NCBI GenBank assembly: GCA_018780435.1
Contig: JADMJS010000057.1
Span: 1-42,910 of the forward strand
DNA: 42,910 nucleotides
Direction of reading: 5' to 3'
DNA from: Myxococcales bacterium
GTDB lineage: Bacteria > Myxococcota_A > UBA9042 > GCA-2863065
Numbering within the stretch: the stretch's first letter is position 1; every line of letters begins with the position of its first letter. The position numbers and the translations under genes were made by a program. Shown one piece after another: positions 16,288-25,289 of the stretch. The notes beneath the pieces are model-generated. The model did not search any database. It was given only the letters and a program-made list of their open reading frames with translations, and was not told the origin of the DNA.

Positions 16288-17303
16288 GGGGCGCCTCGTT
16301 TCGCGGGCACGACGACCTGCTCGATGACGCCGAAGATCCCGTCGCCGCTGGGATCCTGCTCAGGGAGCGCCATCGCGATCCGGACGCGATCACCGTGCTG
16401 CAAGAATGGGGTCGTCGCCGCGCCGCCGTCGATGATCTCGATCATCCGGCGTTCGGCGAGACACGACGAGCCGCGCGCGCGGTCGCGGTTCGACACGGTC
16501 CCGCTCCCGATGATGGTCCCGGCCGAGAGCGCCCGCGACGTGGCGCAGTGCGCGATGAGCTGCGGGAAAGAGAAGTGCATCTCGGCGCCCGCATCGGGAT
16601 CACCGAAGAGTTCGCCATTCAGCCAGGTCCGCAGAGGGAGGTGTACCCGGCCATCTCGCCAGTGGCCGCCGAGCTCGTCGGGCGTCACGGCGAAGGGCGC
16701 GAACGCCGAGCTCGGCTTGCTGACGAAGAACCCGAAGCCCTTAGCCAGCTCGGCCGGGATGAGGTTCCGAAGCGAGACGTCGTTCACGATGAGGAGGAGG
16801 CGGATGTGGGGAGTGGCCTCTGCTGGCGTGACCCCCAGAGGGACATCACCTGTGATGACGGCGACTTCCGACTCGAAGTCGCATCCCCACGCCGGGTTCG
16901 GGAGCGGGATCTCGTCCTTCGGCCCAAGGAAGGTGTCGCTCCCGCCCTGGTATACGAGCGGGTCGGTCTCGAGGGTCTCGGGCGGCTCGGCGCCACGCGC
17001 CTTCCGTACGAGGACGATGTGGTTGATATAGGCGCTCCCGTCGATCCAGCCGTAGGCCCGGGGGAGCGGGCTCCGGAACCGGACCGTGTGCACCGGGATG
17101 GCGTCGGCGGTCCCGGCGTCGGCGGTCCCGGCGTCGAGCAGCTCGGCGAGGGCGTGGAGGAGCGGCAAACAGCGGTCCCAGTCGTCGAGCGCTGCCTGTA
17201 GAGTCTTGGCGATGCCACTTGCGGCGGCGAGCCGAGCGCCGTCGCGGCTGGCGACGCAGAGGCGACCGTCGCGGGTGCCGTCGTCGATGGTGCAGAGCTT
17301 CAT
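16284..17303 (-). CDS. fahA: Fumarylacetoacetate hydrolase
   Basis: 339 residues. It hydrolyses fumarylacetoacetate to fumarate and acetoacetate, the last step of tyrosine breakdown. The length fits the short bacterial branch of the FAH family rather than the ~420-residue animal-type enzyme. Seen: FRSPLPRAYGWIDGSAYINH near residue 80, the metal-binding acidic segment around WGCDFESEVAVITGD, VNDVSLRNLIP, and SGTVSNRD near the C-terminus. A five-residue duplication (AGTADAGTADA) around residues 57-67 comes from a 15-bp tandem repeat at 17103-17132, in a loop that probably tolerates it. The ATG at 17303 is followed immediately by the family N-terminus KLCTIDDGTRDG. The gene lies 61 nt after hmgA and overlaps maiA by 4 nt. 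Confidence 0.94.
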   Translation of the reverse strand: MKLCTIDDGTRDGRLCVASRDGARLAAASGIAKTLQAALDDWDRCLPLLHALAELLDAGTADAGTADAIPVHTVRFRSPLPRAYGWIDGSAYINHIVLVRKARGAEPPETLETDPLVYQGGSDTFLGPKDEIPLPNPAWGCDFESEVAVITGDVPLGVTPAEATPHIRLLLIVNDVSLRNLIPAELAKGFGFFVSKPSSAFAPFAVTPDELGGHWRDGRVHLPLRTWLNGELFGDPDAGAEMHFSFPQLIAHCATSRALSAGTIIGSGTVSNRDRARGSSCLAERRMIEIIDGGAATTPFLQHGDRVRIAMALPEQDPSGDGIFGVIEQVVVPAKRGAP

Positions 17304-17364
17304 GATGTCCTCCGTAGCGAGTCGGGACCTGGCCCGAGCGACCTTCTGACGTCCGACCGAGGCC

Positions 17365-18549
17365 TCAAGTCCAGCTGTCGTCGTAGTGCGGGACGTCGAG
17401 CGCGAGCGCGTCCGTCGTGAGGCGCAAGGGATCGAAGGTGTCCACCATCACGGCGGTCTCACCCGTCTCGGTCGCGCCGATGCTTCGTTCGTACGCACCC
17501 GGATGGGGCCCGTGCGGGATCCCGGCGGGATGCAGGCTGAACGACCCGGCGTGGACGCCACGCCGGCTCGTGAAGTCGCCGTCGCAGTAGAAGATGACCT
17601 CATCGACGTCGACGTTGCTGTGCGGATACGGGCACGGGATCGCGTCTTTGTGGAAGTCGACCTTACGCGGGACGAAGCTGCACACGAGCGAACCGCGCGT
17701 GGCGAAGGTGCCGTGGACCGTCGGCGGCAGATGGACCTGACCGATCTTCGGGCTGAAACGCGCGATGGGGAACGTGAACGGATAGACGTAGCCGTCCCAA
17801 CCCACCACGTCGAGGACGGGCGCACGTTGGGAGTGGCGAGTGAAGCGATCGGCGCGTTTCGTCACGACCGTGCGGAGCTCGGCGACGTCGCCCCGAGGAG
17901 CCCCAAGCTCAGACGCGGTGAAGTCGCGAGCCGTGTACGGCGCGTCCATCCGCAACTGTCCGACGGGATTGCGGTATTGCGTCGGGAGCTTCAACCCGGT
18001 CCGGAGTTCGAACCAGAGCCAGTGTTGGCTCGCCGCCCCTGCCCCGTCGGCCATGAGGCTGATGTGGTAGGGCACGCCGCGAGGGATGAAGACGTAATCC
18101 CCAGCCGAAAACGAGAGCGTCCCGAAGGTCGACGCGAGAACGCCGCCACCGGACTGGATGAAGAAGAGCTCGTCGCCGTCCCCGGGCATGTAGAGAAAGT
18201 CGTCTTCGGTCGTGGGCCGCACCACCCCGATCGTCAGGTCGGCGTTCCAGAGGAGCGGCACGCGTCCGGTGACGGGTCCACCCTGCGGCGGCGCCCGAAG
18301 CGAGTCGAGGTGCCGCCGCCGAACCGGCGAGTCGGACGCGGGGGCGCCGTCCGAACGTCCGGGAAAGAGCGGGGTGATGACCTCGCCGTCGCCGACGAAC
18401 TGAGGCGGCTGCCGGTGGTAGAGGATGGAGAAGGGGCCGTCGAAGCCGTCGCGAGTGTGGCAGTGCTCGTAGAGGAGAGCGCCGCCAGCGTCACGGTGGA
18501 CGGTGTGGGGCTTGTCCGGCAAGGCCCCCGAACGGCGGTATCCAATCAC
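17365..18549 (-). CDS. hmgA: Homogentisate 1,2-dioxygenase
   Basis: 394 residues, shorter than the ~430-445 of Pseudomonas and animal enzymes. It opens the homogentisate ring with O2 using non-haem iron, giving maleylacetoacetate. The iron site is visible: His310 and Glu317 in PHSNVDVDEVIFY (His-x6-Glu, as in the family), and a His in the PHGPHPG segment (residues 345-351). A two-domain cupin-like layout is evident, with GDYVFIPRGVPYHI in the middle. The ATG overlaps the hpd stop by 4 nt, so translation is probably coupled. It is the second gene of the homogentisate operon. The shorter length suggests a divergent branch of the family, but the metal ligands appear intact. Confidence 0.95.
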   Translation of the reverse strand: MIGYRRSGALPDKPHTVHRDAGGALLYEHCHTRDGFDGPFSILYHRQPPQFVGDGEVITPLFPGRSDGAPASDSPVRRRHLDSLRAPPQGGPVTGRVPLLWNADLTIGVVRPTTEDDFLYMPGDGDELFFIQSGGGVLASTFGTLSFSAGDYVFIPRGVPYHISLMADGAGAASQHWLWFELRTGLKLPTQYRNPVGQLRMDAPYTARDFTASELGAPRGDVAELRTVVTKRADRFTRHSQRAPVLDVVGWDGYVYPFTFPIARFSPKIGQVHLPPTVHGTFATRGSLVCSFVPRKVDFHKDAIPCPYPHSNVDVDEVIFYCDGDFTSRRGVHAGSFSLHPAGIPHGPHPGAYERSIGATETGETAVMVDTFDPLRLTTDALALDVPHYDDSWT

Positions 18550-19700
18550 GGGATCTGCTCACGTTCGATGGCTTCGAAGAGCGCCCGGAAGTTCCCCTCT
18601 CCGAACCCGTCGTCGCCGCAGCGCTGAATGAGCTCGTAGAAGAAGGGCCCCGCCGCCGGTTCGGCATAGAGCGTGGACGCGTCTTCGAGGAAGATCTGGA
18701 TGAGGTAGTTGTCGACGGGCGAGCCGTCGATGAGGATCCCGAGCGGCTCGAGCTCCGTGAGCTTGTGCCGGAGGTGGTCGACGTTGACCTGCTTTCGGGA
18801 GAGGCGCTCGGGCGCTTGGGCGTAGTAGCTCGACGGCGTCTTCAGGAAGGCCACGTGTCGTTCCCGGAGGGTGCGGACGGCCGAGACGACGTCGTCCACT
18901 TCGAGCGCGATGTGTTGAATGCCGGCGCCGCTGTTCTCTTCGACGAAGCGGTTGATCTGGCCGTCCTTGAAGAAGGGCTGGAGCGGTTCGTTGATGGGGA
19001 ACTTGAGGCCCGACCGCGGATCCCACATCACGACCGACTTGAGGCCGGTCCCTTTCTCGCCGCCCTGACGCACATCTTCGGTGTGGAAGGCGATCTGCCA
19101 GCACTGCTCCATGCCCATGACGTGTTCGAGCCAGAGGCGCAGCGCGGCCATAGTAGGCGCGTTACTCGTGACGTGGTCGATTCGTTTGATCCCGACCGTG
19201 GGCGCCGGGATCACCGCCCCCGGCGCGACGGTCGACGCATCGAAGCCCGGCGCGAAGCCCTCCCAGTCGTCTTTCTGAACGAAGCGGAACGCGACGTCTC
19301 CGAGCGCCGTCGTGATGCTGAAGTGACGATAGCGGCCGCCACCTTGCCGAGTCTCGCGAATCGTGTGGATCGGCGTCGCGTCGCGAGCCGTGAGGAAGCG
19401 CCACGCGCGATCGAGGTCGGTCACCTCGAACGTGAGCGAGCCGACCCCGGCTGGGTGGTGGCGGAGGTACCGCGCTGCTCGACAGGTCGGCCGAACGGGC
19501 GTCGAGACGACCACGCGGACCTCGCCCCCCTGGTAGACGATGCTGGCTTGTCCGGTCTCTTCCGTCATCTCGGCGCCCGATTCCGCGACTCGGCTGAAGC
19601 CGAAGCACTGCTCGTAGAAGCCGGCCGACCGTTCGGGCTTGTGGACGAAGTAATGGATGGCGTCGACGCCAATGATTCCGAGCTCTTCCGATGCGGCCAT
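18546..19700 (-). CDS. hpd: 4-hydroxyphenylpyruvate dioxygenase
   Basis: 384 residues. It converts 4-hydroxyphenylpyruvate to homogentisate using Fe(II) and O2, the entry step of the operon. Two vicinal-oxygen-chelate repeats are seen. The three iron ligands are His176 (RIDHVTSN), His263 (IQHIALEV) and Glu356 (FFYELIQR). Other family motifs are GLKFPINEP, SGAGIQHIALEVDD and TSSYYAQ. The ATG at 19700 is preceded by AGGAGGAG at good spacing. No tyrosine aminotransferase or operon regulator lies next to it; the LysR gene at 25290 is 5.6 kb away. In other bacteria this enzyme also supports pyomelanin or plastoquinone/tocopherol-type precursors. Here the complete downstream set argues for catabolism. 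Confidence 0.97.
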   Translation of the reverse strand: MAASEELGIIGVDAIHYFVHKPERSAGFYEQCFGFSRVAESGAEMTEETGQASIVYQGGEVRVVVSTPVRPTCRAARYLRHHPAGVGSLTFEVTDLDRAWRFLTARDATPIHTIRETRQGGGRYRHFSITTALGDVAFRFVQKDDWEGFAPGFDASTVAPGAVIPAPTVGIKRIDHVTSNAPTMAALRLWLEHVMGMEQCWQIAFHTEDVRQGGEKGTGLKSVVMWDPRSGLKFPINEPLQPFFKDGQINRFVEENSGAGIQHIALEVDDVVSAVRTLRERHVAFLKTPSSYYAQAPERLSRKQVNVDHLRHKLTELEPLGILIDGSPVDNYLIQIFLEDASTLYAEPAAGPFFYELIQRCGDDGFGEGNFRALFEAIEREQIP

Positions 19701-19965
19701 GTGCTCTCCTCCTCGCGATCAGCGCTGACGACGCCCCCACAACGCCATCGGGGCCGGCGGAGGAGCTGACCCGAACGACGGTCGTGCGCTCCTCGCGCGC
19801 GACTGTATACCCGGAGGCAGGCCTCGGCCACCGCTTCGCGGCGTGGAATCGAGCACGTCTGAGGCGAGCCGCAGTGACGTCACCCGCGAGGACACGAGCC
19901 GGCAGGTTCACCGTTGCTCGTCATTCCTCATCGACGGGTGCGATGCGGGAGGTAGAGTATGGCGC

Positions 19966-20568
19966 ATGCCCGACTTCGAGCCACCGACCCTTCGCACCGG
20001 CGTGTTGCCCGCACTCGCCTTCGACGCCCCAAGGCGGCCCACCCGCCGCGCGCTCGGACTCGTCGCCACCCTCGCGCTGCTGGCGGCAGCCCCTGCGAGC
20101 GCCGTGCAGATCTCGGGCGGGAAGTGGAGCTTCGGGCTCTCGGGCTCGGGTGGCTCACGGTCGGCGGGCATCGGGTTCGGCGTGGGCTATGTCGTGGTGG
20201 ACGGGCTGGTGCCATCCATCAGCATGAACTACGGCTGGAACGGCTTCGACAACGGGGACAGCCACCGGCTCGAGACGGCGCTCGAGCTGCGCTACTACCT
20301 GTTTCAGAACCACATCGTCGCGCCCTTCATCTACGCCGACACGAGCCACGTCTACTTGGCCTTTCGCGGCGGTGTGAACGAAGACCACAACTTCTTCAGC
20401 GCCGGAGGGGGCCTCGGCATCGCGTTCTTCGTCACTCAGAACGCGGCCTTCTCGTTTCGGGGTGGGGTGGGGGCGTGGCTCGGAGCCGACCAGTCGCTCT
20501 TCGACCGCGGCATCCTCGAAGAGGCGCCGATCTTCGAATACGGCTTCGGGTTCTCGTTCTTCCTCTAG
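19966..20568 (+). CDS. Probable outer-membrane beta-barrel protein
   Basis: 200 residues. After a short charged N-terminus there is a signal peptide (ALGLVATLALLAAAPASA, cleavage about residue 44). The mature part alternates hydrophobic and polar residues in strands ending in aromatic residues (VQISGGKWSFGL, IGFGVGYVVVDG, LELRYYLFQNHIVAPFIY, FSFRGGVGAWLG). This is typical of small 8-10-stranded barrels. The C-terminus FGFSFFL resembles a Bam-recognition end, although the last residue is Leu rather than Phe. The ATG at 19966 is chosen; GGAGG lies about 13 nt upstream, rather far. The frame extends to 19843 without family support. No ligand can be named. The gene is divergent from hpd and convergent with the small gene at 20635. 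Confidence 0.75.
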   Translation: MPDFEPPTLRTGVLPALAFDAPRRPTRRALGLVATLALLAAAPASAVQISGGKWSFGLSGSGGSRSAGIGFGVGYVVVDGLVPSISMNYGWNGFDNGDSHRLETALELRYYLFQNHIVAPFIYADTSHVYLAFRGGVNEDHNFFSAGGGLGIAFFVTQNAAFSFRGGVGAWLGADQSLFDRGILEEAPIFEYGFGFSFFL

Positions 20569-20612
20569 CTTTCTCTAGGCGTGGCCACCCGAACCACGTC
20601 GTTGCGACCGAA

Positions 20613-20628
20613 CCCGAGCGCGCTCGGG
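20613..20628. terminator. GC-rich palindrome between convergent genes
   Basis: The 16-nt perfect palindrome CCCGAGCGCGCTCGGG lies between the stop of the barrel gene (20568) and the stop of the small minus-strand gene (20635). It could fold as a 6-bp stem with a CGCG loop and act as a two-way terminator. No T-run follows on either side, so termination is only an inference. Confidence 0.3.
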
Positions 20629-20634
20629 GAGTCG

Positions 20635-20916
20635 TCAGGACTCGATTCGGATGATGGTCCGCTCGTGCTCGTAGAGGTGCTTCTTACGGCGTCGCTTGCG
20701 AAGGGAAGGTACGGCCTCATCGAGGTCGGTCGCGTTCGGATCCACCACGGGATCGGCGTACACACCATGTCGCTCGCCCGGTTCGAAGGGCGGCAGCTCC
20801 GGCTCCGGCTCGGTCTTCTCCCAGGACGCCAGGGGGTCCTGGGCGCGCCGAGGCACGCCATATCCGTGTAGCAGCACCAGGTCGGTCTCGATCTCGCCGG
20901 GGATCTTCTTGCGCAT
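20635..20916 (-). CDS. Small basic protein of unknown function
   Basis: 93 residues from the ATG at 20916; not recognised. The N-terminus is charged (MRKKIPGEIETDLVLLHGYG). A Pro/Glu-rich middle follows, then a strongly basic cluster RKRRRKKHLYEHERTIIRIE at the end. There is no signal peptide. The sequence has an even amino-acid mix, unlike the Arg/Pro/Ala-heavy shadow frames common here, which is the main reason to accept it. The Shine-Dalgarno sequence is weak. The frame stays open upstream to 21276, but that would run inside the GT-C-like gene. The basic tail suggests RNA or DNA binding, but this is speculative. Confidence 0.45.
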   Translation of the reverse strand: MRKKIPGEIETDLVLLHGYGVPRRAQDPLASWEKTEPEPELPPFEPGERHGVYADPVVDPNATDLDEAVPSLRKRRRKKHLYEHERTIIRIES

Positions 20917-21006
20917 CCCGAGATGCAACCACACGCCAGAGCTCGGGGCAAGGTGAGCACACGACCGCTCGATACACGGGCGGCTCTGCAGGGTTATAGT
21001 CCCCTG

Positions 21007-22914
21007 GTGTCGGCGCGTGTTCGAGCTATCGTCTGGGCCCTCGGGTGGGCCCTCGTCGCGTGGGGCCTCCTCGGGCCCTTCACCCGCGAGCTCGAAGCCA
21101 ACGCCGACACCGAACGCGACGTCCTCCGCGCTCTCTCGCTCATCGACCACGGCGTCGTCCCCACGGCCGGCCCGGCTATCGACTACCTCCCGATCGCCCT
21201 CCCACCGACGTGGTACTACGTCGTTGCGCCCGTCGTGTTCACTTGGCGCAGCTTGGACGCCATCCACGGGCTGCACGTTCTCGTCCTCATGCTGGGCGTC
21301 GCCGCCATCGCCGCCTGGCGCAGTACGGGATCGCCGGTCGACGCGTCGTCATCGGCGACGCAGAACCAGGGCCGGCCTGCCCTCCTCGCGGCCGGCCTCC
21401 TCCTCGGGACGACGTACGTCCCCGAAGTCCTGGCGTCGGTGTGGCACAACGGCCTCGTACCGGGGGTCTCGGCTCTGTGGGTCGCCGCGCTGCTCCGTTG
21501 GGACTCGCCATCGCCCAACAAGGCCGGCTGGGCGCTCGCCGCGGCCTTCTCGTGTGCCGCGCTCCTAGTGCAAGTTCACGTTGTGTCGGTGCTGACCCTT
21601 CTCGCTCCGTCGCTGCTCCTCGGGGTGAGCCTCTGCCGAGACGGTCTGCGCCGCACCTGGCGTAGCCATCTCGTCACCGCCGCCGTCCTCGGTCTCCTCG
21701 CCGCCACCGTAGTCGCCCTGCTCTGGGACCTCGACCTTCAGCTCGCGTCTAAGGTGATGGCCGCACGGACGGCGACCCCGGTGTCCACCTGGGATGCCCT
21801 CGTCGCTGCTACTCTGCGCCTGTCCGAGCTCCTGACCCCGAACATCATCAAGGACCTGGCGCCCGTCGGTGGGCTGTGGCTGCTGGTCGCCGCCGTGGGG
21901 GCCATCTCTGGAGACGCCGCGAAGGCCCTGCGCGCCGCGCTGAGCGTGTCCTTCGTCGCCGGCCTCGCCTCTGCTGCGATGCTCTCGGGGCTCGATCCCG
22001 CGCCCCGCTACTTCGGCCCCGCCCTCTGGTCGGTCGTTGGGCTAGCGGCGCTCGGAGCGCGCGCCCTCACCGTGCGCCTGAGCGACCGACTGCACACGCC
22101 GTGGCCGAACGCCCGCCCTGCGCTGTGGCTCCCTGCGCTGTGGCTCCTCTTTGCTGGGCTCGCGTTCTGGCCGCTCGGACGCCCGGCCGCCGAGGAAGTA
22201 CTGCGGGAGACCGCGATCCCGAGCGCACCTGAACAAAGCACCCTGGCCGCCGTCCTGCGGGACGACTTGGGCGCCACCCTCGACGACCTCGACCGCCTCC
22301 ACGGCCCCGTGATGAACGGGCTGTCGGCGATGCGCCTCCACGCGGTCCTCGCCCGGTGGCCCCGGACCGCGCCGGACCGCGGCGATCCGGAGACGCTCCT
22401 CTACGCCGGCCCGGCCGACTTCCCGACCCCGTCATCCCTCTCGGAGAAGCGCCGGCTCCCGGCGGGGAGCGACCGCGACTGGATCGTGGGACGAATGGCG
22501 GCTTCCTCACGGTTACTCGGGGCCCACGTCGCCGAACGCCGCTGCACCCTCGGCTGGCCCTATCGCTGGTCCGCGCTCGAAGCGGCCGAACTTCGGCCCT
22601 TCGGGCTGCGCGCCGGCGCGAGCGTCGAGGCGTGCCGTTCACGCCAGCCGGGCTCCGAAGACGCGCCGCTGGTGCTCGACCTCGAGATCCTCGCGCCACG
22701 CACGACGCTCATCCTCGGGTGGTTCGACGTAGTCAGGCACCGCCCCGAGCGGGCCCGCGTGAGCCTCGTCTCGGGCGGCGCACGGCTCACTCGGCTGGAG
22801 GGGCCTCTGTGGCGCGACCTCGCCGGCTGGACCGTCGAAGTGCAATCCACACCCGCTCGTGTCAGGCTATCCATCGCGCCCGTAGAGACCCTCTCGACCG
22901 TCGAGCTCTATTGA
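21007..22914 (+). CDS. Multi-pass membrane protein, GT-C glycosyltransferase-like
   Basis: 635 residues from a GTG at 21007. About ten hydrophobic segments fill residues 5-410, followed by a soluble C-terminal part of ~220 residues. The first large loop has several acidic residues (TRELEANADTERDV) and then LPPTWYYVVAPVV. This is the layout of GT-C enzymes of the PMT/ArnT type, where a loop Asp/Glu is catalytic and a Pro-Pro-x-Tyr-Tyr-type helix follows. These transfer sugars from polyprenyl-phosphate donors to periplasmic acceptors. Neither donor nor acceptor can be named. The start is uncertain because there is no good ribosome binding site, and the frame runs back to 20923. The double AAA+ gene begins 93 nt downstream on the same strand. 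Alternative: an unrelated polytopic protein. Confidence 0.6.
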   Translation: MSARVRAIVWALGWALVAWGLLGPFTRELEANADTERDVLRALSLIDHGVVPTAGPAIDYLPIALPPTWYYVVAPVVFTWRSLDAIHGLHVLVLMLGVAAIAAWRSTGSPVDASSSATQNQGRPALLAAGLLLGTTYVPEVLASVWHNGLVPGVSALWVAALLRWDSPSPNKAGWALAAAFSCAALLVQVHVVSVLTLLAPSLLLGVSLCRDGLRRTWRSHLVTAAVLGLLAATVVALLWDLDLQLASKVMAARTATPVSTWDALVAATLRLSELLTPNIIKDLAPVGGLWLLVAAVGAISGDAAKALRAALSVSFVAGLASAAMLSGLDPAPRYFGPALWSVVGLAALGARALTVRLSDRLHTPWPNARPALWLPALWLLFAGLAFWPLGRPAAEEVLRETAIPSAPEQSTLAAVLRDDLGATLDDLDRLHGPVMNGLSAMRLHAVLARWPRTAPDRGDPETLLYAGPADFPTPSSLSEKRRLPAGSDRDWIVGRMAASSRLLGAHVAERRCTLGWPYRWSALEAAELRPFGLRAGASVEACRSRQPGSEDAPLVLDLEILAPRTTLILGWFDVVRHRPERARVSLVSGGARLTRLEGPLWRDLAGWTVEVQSTPARVRLSIAPVETLSTVELY

Positions 22915-23007
22915 CCTCGAAGCGCAACCGATACCTGCGCTCGGCGCCAACGTCAGAACCCCGCGCCGGACGTCGCGAGCCCCCGAACCGACAGGAACCC
23001 AACGCAG

Positions 23008-25251
23008 ATGGCCAAACGACGCGAGCCCAACGCCCCCGATGGCGCCCCTCTCACCACCACCGCCGCGTCGGCCCTCTCGAGTGACCCGGCTTCCTACGAC
23101 ACGGCGCCCTTTCAGCACCTGACCGACCGCCTGCTCGAACTCGAATTGCGGCTACGGGCGCTCATCCTCGACCGCCGTGTCGAGTCCGAGCGCCTCGGGG
23201 CCGCCCTGCCCTTGCCGCCAGCCGCCCCCGTCCTCGACGATCCCGACGCGCTCCGTGGAGAGGCCGGCGCGCTCGGCGAGCTCATCCTGGCGCGGATTGC
23301 GGCCTCCTCGGCCTTGCCACCCCTGCTCGCGCTCGCGGAGCGCTTCGCCCTCGACGCACACGAACGAGACGCCCTCCTCATCGCGGCAGCGCCCTCCGTC
23401 GATGGCCGATTCGCTCGCTACTACGCCGCGTTACATCCATCACATGCTCCCGAGCCTACGGTCGACCTCTGCCTCTCGCTGTGGACCGACACCGTCACGG
23501 AGCGCCTCACGCTGCGGCGGGTCTTTCGCGAAGGAGGCCGGCTGGCCGAGAGCCACCTGCTGCTCATCGACCGGGACCGCACCCTCCACGGCGACAGCTT
23601 CCTGAACCTCGCGCTCAGGCCGAGCGAACGGGCGCTCGGGTGGCTCCTCGGCGAGACGGGCCTCGATGTTCAGCTCCGCAGCCACACGCGCCTCGTCGAA
23701 CCCGCCGTCGGCCTCGACGCCGCGGTGCTCCCGGAGGGGCTCAGGGCGTCCATCGACGCGCTCATTGCCCACCATGCCGAGTACCGCGACGTCTTGAGCT
23801 CATCGGGCCTGGGCGCCCGCATCTCCCACGGTCGTGGCATCGTCATGGCCTTCATCGGGCCGCCCGGCACCGGCAAGACGTTCACCGCCGAAGCCGTCGC
23901 GAAGGAGCTCGGCAAGCGGCTCTTGGTCGTCGACCCGGCTCAGGTGCTGAGCCCAAAGCAGCCTATCGAAGTGAACCTCGCCGGCCTCTTTCGGGAGGCG
24001 CATCTGCAAAATGCCGTCGTGTTCTTCGACGAGTGTGAGTCGCTGCTGGGCCATCGTCTCGCGAGTGGCTCCTCGGGCCTCGCACCGACCGTGCTCGCCG
24101 CGATGGAACACTTCGATGGCGTGATCATCCTCGCCACCAACCTGCCGCAGCTCCTCGACGAAGCCGTCGACCGTCGGCTCCTCTTGCGGGCCGTCTTCGA
24201 GGTCCCCAGCGTCTCTTTGCGTCGCCGACTCTGGGAGTCCCACCTGCCATCCGGCCTCCGTCGCGCGACCGACGTCTCGACGGAACGACTCGCCGCGGAC
24301 TTCGAGCTCACGGGCGGGCACATCAAGAACGCCGTGCTCGTCGCGGTAAACCACGCGCTCGGGAGGACGGAACGCCCCATCGTCCTCTCCCACCACGACC
24401 TGGAAACGGCCGCCCGGTCGCAGATCCGAGCTCGCATCAGCGACTACGCCGAACGAACTCCGACGCCACTGCGCCTGGCGGACATGGTCCTGCCGCCGGA
24501 AGCCGCCGATCAGGTCACGGAGATCCTGGCTGCCGCCCGAAGCCGGAGTCTCGTATTCCAGGAATGGGGGTTTGCGAAGAAGCTCACCAAAGGGCGTGGT
24601 CTGTCTGCGCTGTTCGACGGCGAACCCGGCACCGGGAAGACCCTCTGCGCCGAGATCCTGGCGGCGGAACTCGGCCTCGTGCTCTACCGAATCAACGTCG
24701 CCAACGTGGTGAGCAAGTACATTGGAGAGACCGAGAAGAACCTGACACGGGTGTTCCAAGAGGCCGAGAACGCTCGATGTCTACTGCTCTTCGACGAAGC
24801 GGACGCCCTCTTCGGCCAGCGGACCGAGATGAAGTCCGTGAACGACAAGTACGCCAACATGGAGATCAACGTCCTTTTGCAGCTCGTCGAGCGGCACGAA
24901 GGGATTGTCGTGCTCACGACGAACTTGAAGAAGGGCATCGACAAGGCCTTCGAACGTCGAATCTCTTATAAGGTGTATTTTCCATTTCCAGAACCGGAGT
25001 ATCGGGAGCGCATTTGGAGGGACCTCCTCCCCCAAGAAGCGCCTCTCTCGACAGATGTCGATTTCTGGGTTCTTGGCCAGTCATTCGAGCTCTCGGGGGG
25101 CAGCATCAAGAACGCGCTTTTGCGTGCTGCGTACCGTGCTGCAGCGGCTGTCAGGCCCATCTCGATGGACGACTTGTTGTCCGCCGCGAAGTACGAATGT
25201 GCCGCGGCGGGCAAGCTGTACCGCGTTGTGAGTGTCGACGAGTTCGGCTAG
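23008..25251 (+). CDS. Double AAA+ ATPase
   Basis: 747 residues. An N-terminal helical domain (about 1-230) precedes two AAA+ modules. Module 1 has Walker A GPPGTGKT (284-291) and Walker B VVFFDECES (Asp341-Glu342). Module 2 has GEPGTGKT (538-545) and LLLFDEADALFG (Asp596-Glu597). Each shows the arginine-finger region (VDRRLLL, FERRISY) and a sensor-2-type GGxIKNA. Both modules should hydrolyse ATP, and a hexameric ring is likely. Sequences such as YANMEINVLLQL and GIVVLTTN resemble AAA+ ATPases found in contractile-injection (Afp/PVC-like) gene clusters, but no sheath, tube or baseplate gene is in this window. It may serve as a remodelling or unfolding machine. Codon use becomes AT-richer near 24961-25200. 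Confidence 0.9.
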   Translation: MAKRREPNAPDGAPLTTTAASALSSDPASYDTAPFQHLTDRLLELELRLRALILDRRVESERLGAALPLPPAAPVLDDPDALRGEAGALGELILARIAASSALPPLLALAERFALDAHERDALLIAAAPSVDGRFARYYAALHPSHAPEPTVDLCLSLWTDTVTERLTLRRVFREGGRLAESHLLLIDRDRTLHGDSFLNLALRPSERALGWLLGETGLDVQLRSHTRLVEPAVGLDAAVLPEGLRASIDALIAHHAEYRDVLSSSGLGARISHGRGIVMAFIGPPGTGKTFTAEAVAKELGKRLLVVDPAQVLSPKQPIEVNLAGLFREAHLQNAVVFFDECESLLGHRLASGSSGLAPTVLAAMEHFDGVIILATNLPQLLDEAVDRRLLLRAVFEVPSVSLRRRLWESHLPSGLRRATDVSTERLAADFELTGGHIKNAVLVAVNHALGRTERPIVLSHHDLETAARSQIRARISDYAERTPTPLRLADMVLPPEAADQVTEILAAARSRSLVFQEWGFAKKLTKGRGLSALFDGEPGTGKTLCAEILAAELGLVLYRINVANVVSKYIGETEKNLTRVFQEAENARCLLLFDEADALFGQRTEMKSVNDKYANMEINVLLQLVERHEGIVVLTTNLKKGIDKAFERRISYKVYFPFPEPEYRERIWRDLLPQEAPLSTDVDFWVLGQSFELSGGSIKNALLRAAYRAAAAVRPISMDDLLSAAKYECAAAGKLYRVVSVDEFG

Positions 25252-25289
25252 CGTCCCGTCGCGACGCCTCTAGATGAGGAGGGCGACGT

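Noticed and set aside
23008..25251. Contractile injection system cluster around the AAA+ gene
   Set aside because: The neighbours are a GT-C-like membrane protein and a LysR regulator. No sheath, tube, spike or baseplate protein is present.
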